From Prosapia bicincta (taxonomy: Eukaryota; Arthropoda; Insecta; Hemiptera; Cercopidae), in NCBI GenBank assembly GCA_036971475.1, contig JBAIZL010000008.1, forward strand, positions 26,364,982 to 26,428,981: a stretch of 64,000 nucleotides of DNA, in the 5' to 3' direction. Each line of letters starts with the position of its first letter. Position 1 is the stretch's first letter. The notes below the pieces were generated by a model. The model made no database searches and was not told the origin of the DNA. It worked only from the letters and a program-made list of their open reading frames with translations. Positions 60,292-64,000 of the stretch are shown one piece after another. Made by a program: the position numbers and the translations under genes.

Positions 60292-63200
60292 AGTTTGAGT
60301 TGCCCCCGCTACACTTTCTCTACGTTCTCTTGTACAGTACGCACCACATAGCTTGGCGTGTAGGGGAACGATAGTTTGAGTTGCCCCCGCTACACTTCCT
60401 CTACGTTCTCTTGTAAAGTACCAGCCACATAGTTTGGCGTGTAGAGGAACGGTAGTCTGAGTTGCCCCCGCTACACTTCCTCTACGTTCTCTTGTACAGT
60501 ACCAGCCACATAGTTTGGCGTGTAGGGGAACGATAGTCTGAGTTGCCCCCGCTACACTTCCTCTACGTTCTCTTGTAAAGTACCAGCCACATAGTTTGGC
60601 GTGTAGGGGAACGATAGTTTAAGTTGCCCCCGCTACACTTCCTCTACGTTCTCTTGTAAAGTACCAGCCACATAGTTTGGCGTGTAGGGGAACGATAGTT
60701 TGAGTTGCCCCCGCTACACTTCCTCTACGTTCTCTTGTAAAGTACCAGCCACATAGTTTGGCGTGTAGGGGAACGATAGTTTGAGTTGCCCCCGCTACAC
60801 TTCCTCTACGTTCTCTTGTAAAGTACCAGCCACATAGTTTGGCGTGTAGGGGAACGATAGTTTAAGTTGCCCCCGCTACACTTCCTCTACGTTCTCTTGT
60901 ACAGTACCAGCCACATAGCTTGGCATCCAGGGGAACGGTAGTTTGAGTTGCCCCCGCTACACTTCCCCTACGTTCTCTTGTAAAGTACCAGCCACATAGT
61001 TTGGCGTGTAGGGGAACGGTAGTTTGAGTTGCCCCCGCTACACTTCCTCTACGTTCTCTTGTAAAGTACCAGCCACATAGTTTGGCGTGTAGGGGAACGA
61101 TAGTTTAAGTTGCCCCCGCTACACTTCCTCTACGTTCTCTTGTAAAGTACCAGCCACATAGCTTGGCATCCAGGGGAACGGTAGTCTGAGTTGCCCCCGC
61201 TACACTTCCTCTACGTTCTCTTGTACAGTACGCACCACATAGCTTGGCGTGTAGAGGAACGGTAGTTTGAGTTGCCCCGCTACACTTCCTCTACGTTCTC
61301 TTGTAAAGTACCAGCCACATAGTTTGGCGTGTAGGGGAACGGTAGTTTGAGTTGCCCCCGCTACACTTCCTCTACGTTCTCTTGTACAGTACGCACCACA
61401 TAGCTTGGCGTGTAGGGGAACGGTAGTTTGAGTTGCCCCCGCTACAATTCCTCTACGTTCTCTTGTACAGTACGCACCACATAGCTTGGCGTGTAGGGGA
61501 ACGGTAGTCTGAGTTGCCCCCGCTACACTTCCTCTACGTTCTCTTGTACAGTACGCACCACATAGCTTGGCGTGTAGGGGAACGGTAGTTTGAGTTGCCC
61601 CGCTACACTTCCTCTACGTTCTCTTGTAAAGTACCAGCCACATAGTTTGGCGTGTAGGGCAACGGTAGTTTGAGTTGCCCCCGCTACACTTCCTCTACGT
61701 TCTCTTGTAAAGTACCAGCCACATAGTTTGGCGTGTAGGGGAACGGTAGTCTGAGTTGCCCCCGCTACACTTCCTCTACGTTCCCTTGTACAGTACGCAC
61801 CACATAGCTTGGCGTGTAGGGGAACGGTAGTTTGAGTTGCCCCCGCTACACTTCCTCTACGTTCTCTTGTAAAGTACCAGCCACATAGTTTGGCGTGTAG
61901 GGGAACGATAGTTTGAGTTGCCCCCGCTACACTTCCTCTACGTTCTCTTGTACAGTACCAGCCACATAGTTTGGCGTGTAGGGGAACGGTAGTTTGAGTA
62001 GCCCCCGCTATACTTCCTCTACGTTCTTTTGTAAAGTACCAGCCACATAGTTTGGCGTGTAGGGGAACGATAGTTTGAGTTGCCCCCGCTACACTTCCTC
62101 TACGTTCTCTTGTACAGTACCAGCCACATAGTTTGGCGTGTAGGGGAACGGTAGTTTGAGTTGCCCCCGCTACACTTCCTCTACGTTCTCTTGTACAGTA
62201 CCAGCCACATAGTTTGGCGTGTAGGGGAACGGTAGTCTGAGTTGCCCCCGCTACACTTCCTCTACGTTCTCTTGTACAGTACCAGCCACATAGTTTGGCG
62301 TGTAGGGGAACGATAGTTTGAGTTGCCCCCGCTACACTTCCTCTACGTTCTCTTGTACAGTACCAGCCACATAGTTTGGCGTGTAGGGGAACGATAGTTT
62401 GAGTTGCCCCCGCTACACTTCCTCTACGTTCTCTTGTACAGTACCAGCCACATAGTTTGGCGTGTAGGGGAACGATAGTTTGAGTTGCCCCCGCTACACT
62501 TCCTCTACGTTCTCTTGTACAGTACCAGCCACATAGTTTGGCGTGTAGGGGAACGGTAGTTTGAGTTGCCCCCGCTACACTTCCTCTACGTTCTCTTGTA
62601 CAGTACCAGCCACATAGTTTGGCGTGTAGGGGAACGGTAGTTTGAGTTGCCCCCGCTACACTTCCTCTACGTTCTCTTGTACAGTACCAGCCACATAGTT
62701 TGGCGTGTAGGGGAACGATAGTTTGAGTTGCCCCCGCTACACTTCCTTTACGTTCTCTTGTAAAGTACCAGCCACATAGCTTGGCGTGTAGGGGAACGGT
62801 AGTTTGAGTTGCCCCCGCTACACTTCCTCTACGTTCTCTTGTAAAGTACCAGCCACATAGTTTGGCGTGTAGGGGAACGGTAGTTTGAGTTGCCCCCGCT
62901 ATACTTCCTCTACGTTCTCTTGTAAAGTACCAGCCACATAGTTTGGCGTGTAGGGGAACGGTAGTTTGAGTAGCCCCCGCTATACTTCCTCTACGTTCCC
63001 TTGTAAAGTACCAGCCACATAGTTTGGCGTGTAGGGGAACGATAGTTTAAGTTGCCCCCGCTACACTTCCTCTACGTTCTCTTGTAAAGTACCAGCCACA
63101 TAGCTTGGCATCCAGGGGAACGGTAGTCTGAGTTGCCCCCGCTACACTTCCTCTACGTTCTCTTGTACAGTACGCACCACATAGCTTGGCGTGTAGGGGA

Positions 63201-64000
63201 ACGGTAGTTTGAGTTGCCCCGCTACACTTCCTCTACGTTCTCTTGTAAAGTACCAGCCACATAGTTTGGCGTGTAGGGGAACGGTAGTTTGAGTTGCCCC
63301 CGCTACACTTCCTCTACGTTCTCTTGTACAGTACGCACCACATAGCTTGGCGTGTAGGGGAACGGTAGTTTGAGTTGCCCCCGCTACAATTCCTCTACGT
63401 TCTCTTGTACAGTACGCACCACATAGCTTGGCGTGTAGGGGAACGGTAGTCTGAGTTGCCCCCGCTACACTTCCTCTACGTTCTCTTGTACAGTACGCAC
63501 CACATAGCTTGGCGTGTAGGGGAACGGTAGTTTGAGTTGCCCCGCTACACTTCCTCTACGTTCTCTTGTAAAGTACCAGCCACATAGTTTGGCGTGTAGG
63601 GCAACGGTAGTTTGAGTTGCCCCCGCTACACTTCCTCTACGTTCTCTTGTAAAGTACCAGCCACATAGTTTGGCGTGTAGGGGAACGGTAGTCTGAGTTG
63701 CCCCCGCTACACTTCCTCTACGTTCCCTTGTACAGTACGCACCACATAGCTTGGCGTGTAGGGGAACGGTAGTTTGAGTTGCCCCCGCTACACTTCCTCT
63801 ACGTTCTCTTGTAAAGTACCAGCCACATAGTTTAGCGTGTAGGGGAACGATAGTTTGAGTTGCCCCCGCTACACTTCCTCTACGTTCTCTTGTACAGTAC
63901 CAGCCACATAGTTTGGCGTGTAGGGGAACGGTAGTTTGAGTAGCCCCCGCTATACTTCCTCTACGTTCTCTTGTAAAGTACCAGCCACATAGTTTGGCGT
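60292..64000. repeat. 3965-bp higher-order block, copy 2 (cut by window edge)
   Basis: Copy of 56327-60291, of which 3709 bp are within the window. By eye only a couple of differences are seen (TTTAGCG at 63831 against TTTGGCG, CTCTTG at about 63970 against CTTTTG). Near-identity over 3.7 kb implies a very recent duplication or an assembly duplication. Confidence 0.9.

Larger units (their letters stand above)
53869..64000. repeat. 81-bp satellite array, about 125 units, continuing past the window
   Basis: The unit is CACATAGTTTGGCGTGTAGG, GGAACGGTAGTTTGAGTTGC, CCCCGCTACACTTCCTCTAC, GTTCTCTTGTAAAGTACCAGC, with 80-bp variants that lose a C in GCCCCCG. It is GC-richer than the rest of the window. 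Within each unit GTAGGGGAA can pair with TTCCCCTAC (or TTCCTCTAC with a G-U pair), forming a hairpin in RNA or single-stranded DNA. Both strands contain stops in common variants. The left edge is at the CACATAGCTTGG unit following GTACGCAC. Confidence 0.97.

Overview
This is a eukaryotic, AT-rich, gene-poor window dominated by satellite DNA. I find no intact protein-coding gene, rRNA, functional tRNA or CRISPR array. A decayed jockey-type LINE fragment, tRNA-derived SINE heads, MITEs, long TA and GT microsatellites and TTAGG-like runs inside the MITEs point to an animal, most likely an arthropod and perhaps an insect. That placement is inference, because no gene in the window can anchor it.

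Five unrelated tandem arrays cover about 36.8 kb, roughly 57% of the window: a 31-bp satellite (5932-9950, about 130 units), a 150-151-bp satellite (18331-23013, about 31 units), a 104/105-bp satellite (31094-41413, about 99 units), a 138-bp satellite (44316-51973, about 55.5 units) and an 81-bp satellite (53869 to the right edge, about 125 units, GC-richer and cut by the window). Four of them contain higher-order duplications: 774 and 2615 bp offsets in the 31-bp array, 2915 bp in the 104-bp array, 1518 bp in the 138-bp array, and 1942 bp nested inside 3965 bp in the 81-bp array. Several of these copies are almost identical, so expansion is recent or the assembly has duplicated reads.

Between the arrays lie AT-rich stretches with mobile-element debris. 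These are a 25-bp-TIR MITE-like element (1488-1730), a 9-bp AACCC-type minisatellite in two opposite orientations around a tRNA-like SINE head (2581-3540), an inverted pair of a 90-bp dispersed repeat (9993 and 11022), fold-back elements at 14658, 26204 and 27959, a jockey fragment (24858-25290), a 39-bp minisatellite (29107), twin 365-369-bp MITEs (30003, 30641), a 247-bp tandem duplication (41756) and a probable element promoter/5' end (52638-52770).

Two observations deserve most attention. First, the 138-bp unit is exactly 46 codons and stays open over 1391 and 1110 codons, broken by one single-base deletion at 48541. It is the only long reading frame present, but whether it is translated cannot be told from sequence. 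Second, a short RNA-like motif (CTGAnGA or a relative, a short hairpin, then GAAA) recurs at five loci, three of them as inverted pairs. Two copies show compensating stem changes, resembling the minimal hammerhead ribozymes described in Penelope-like retroelements.
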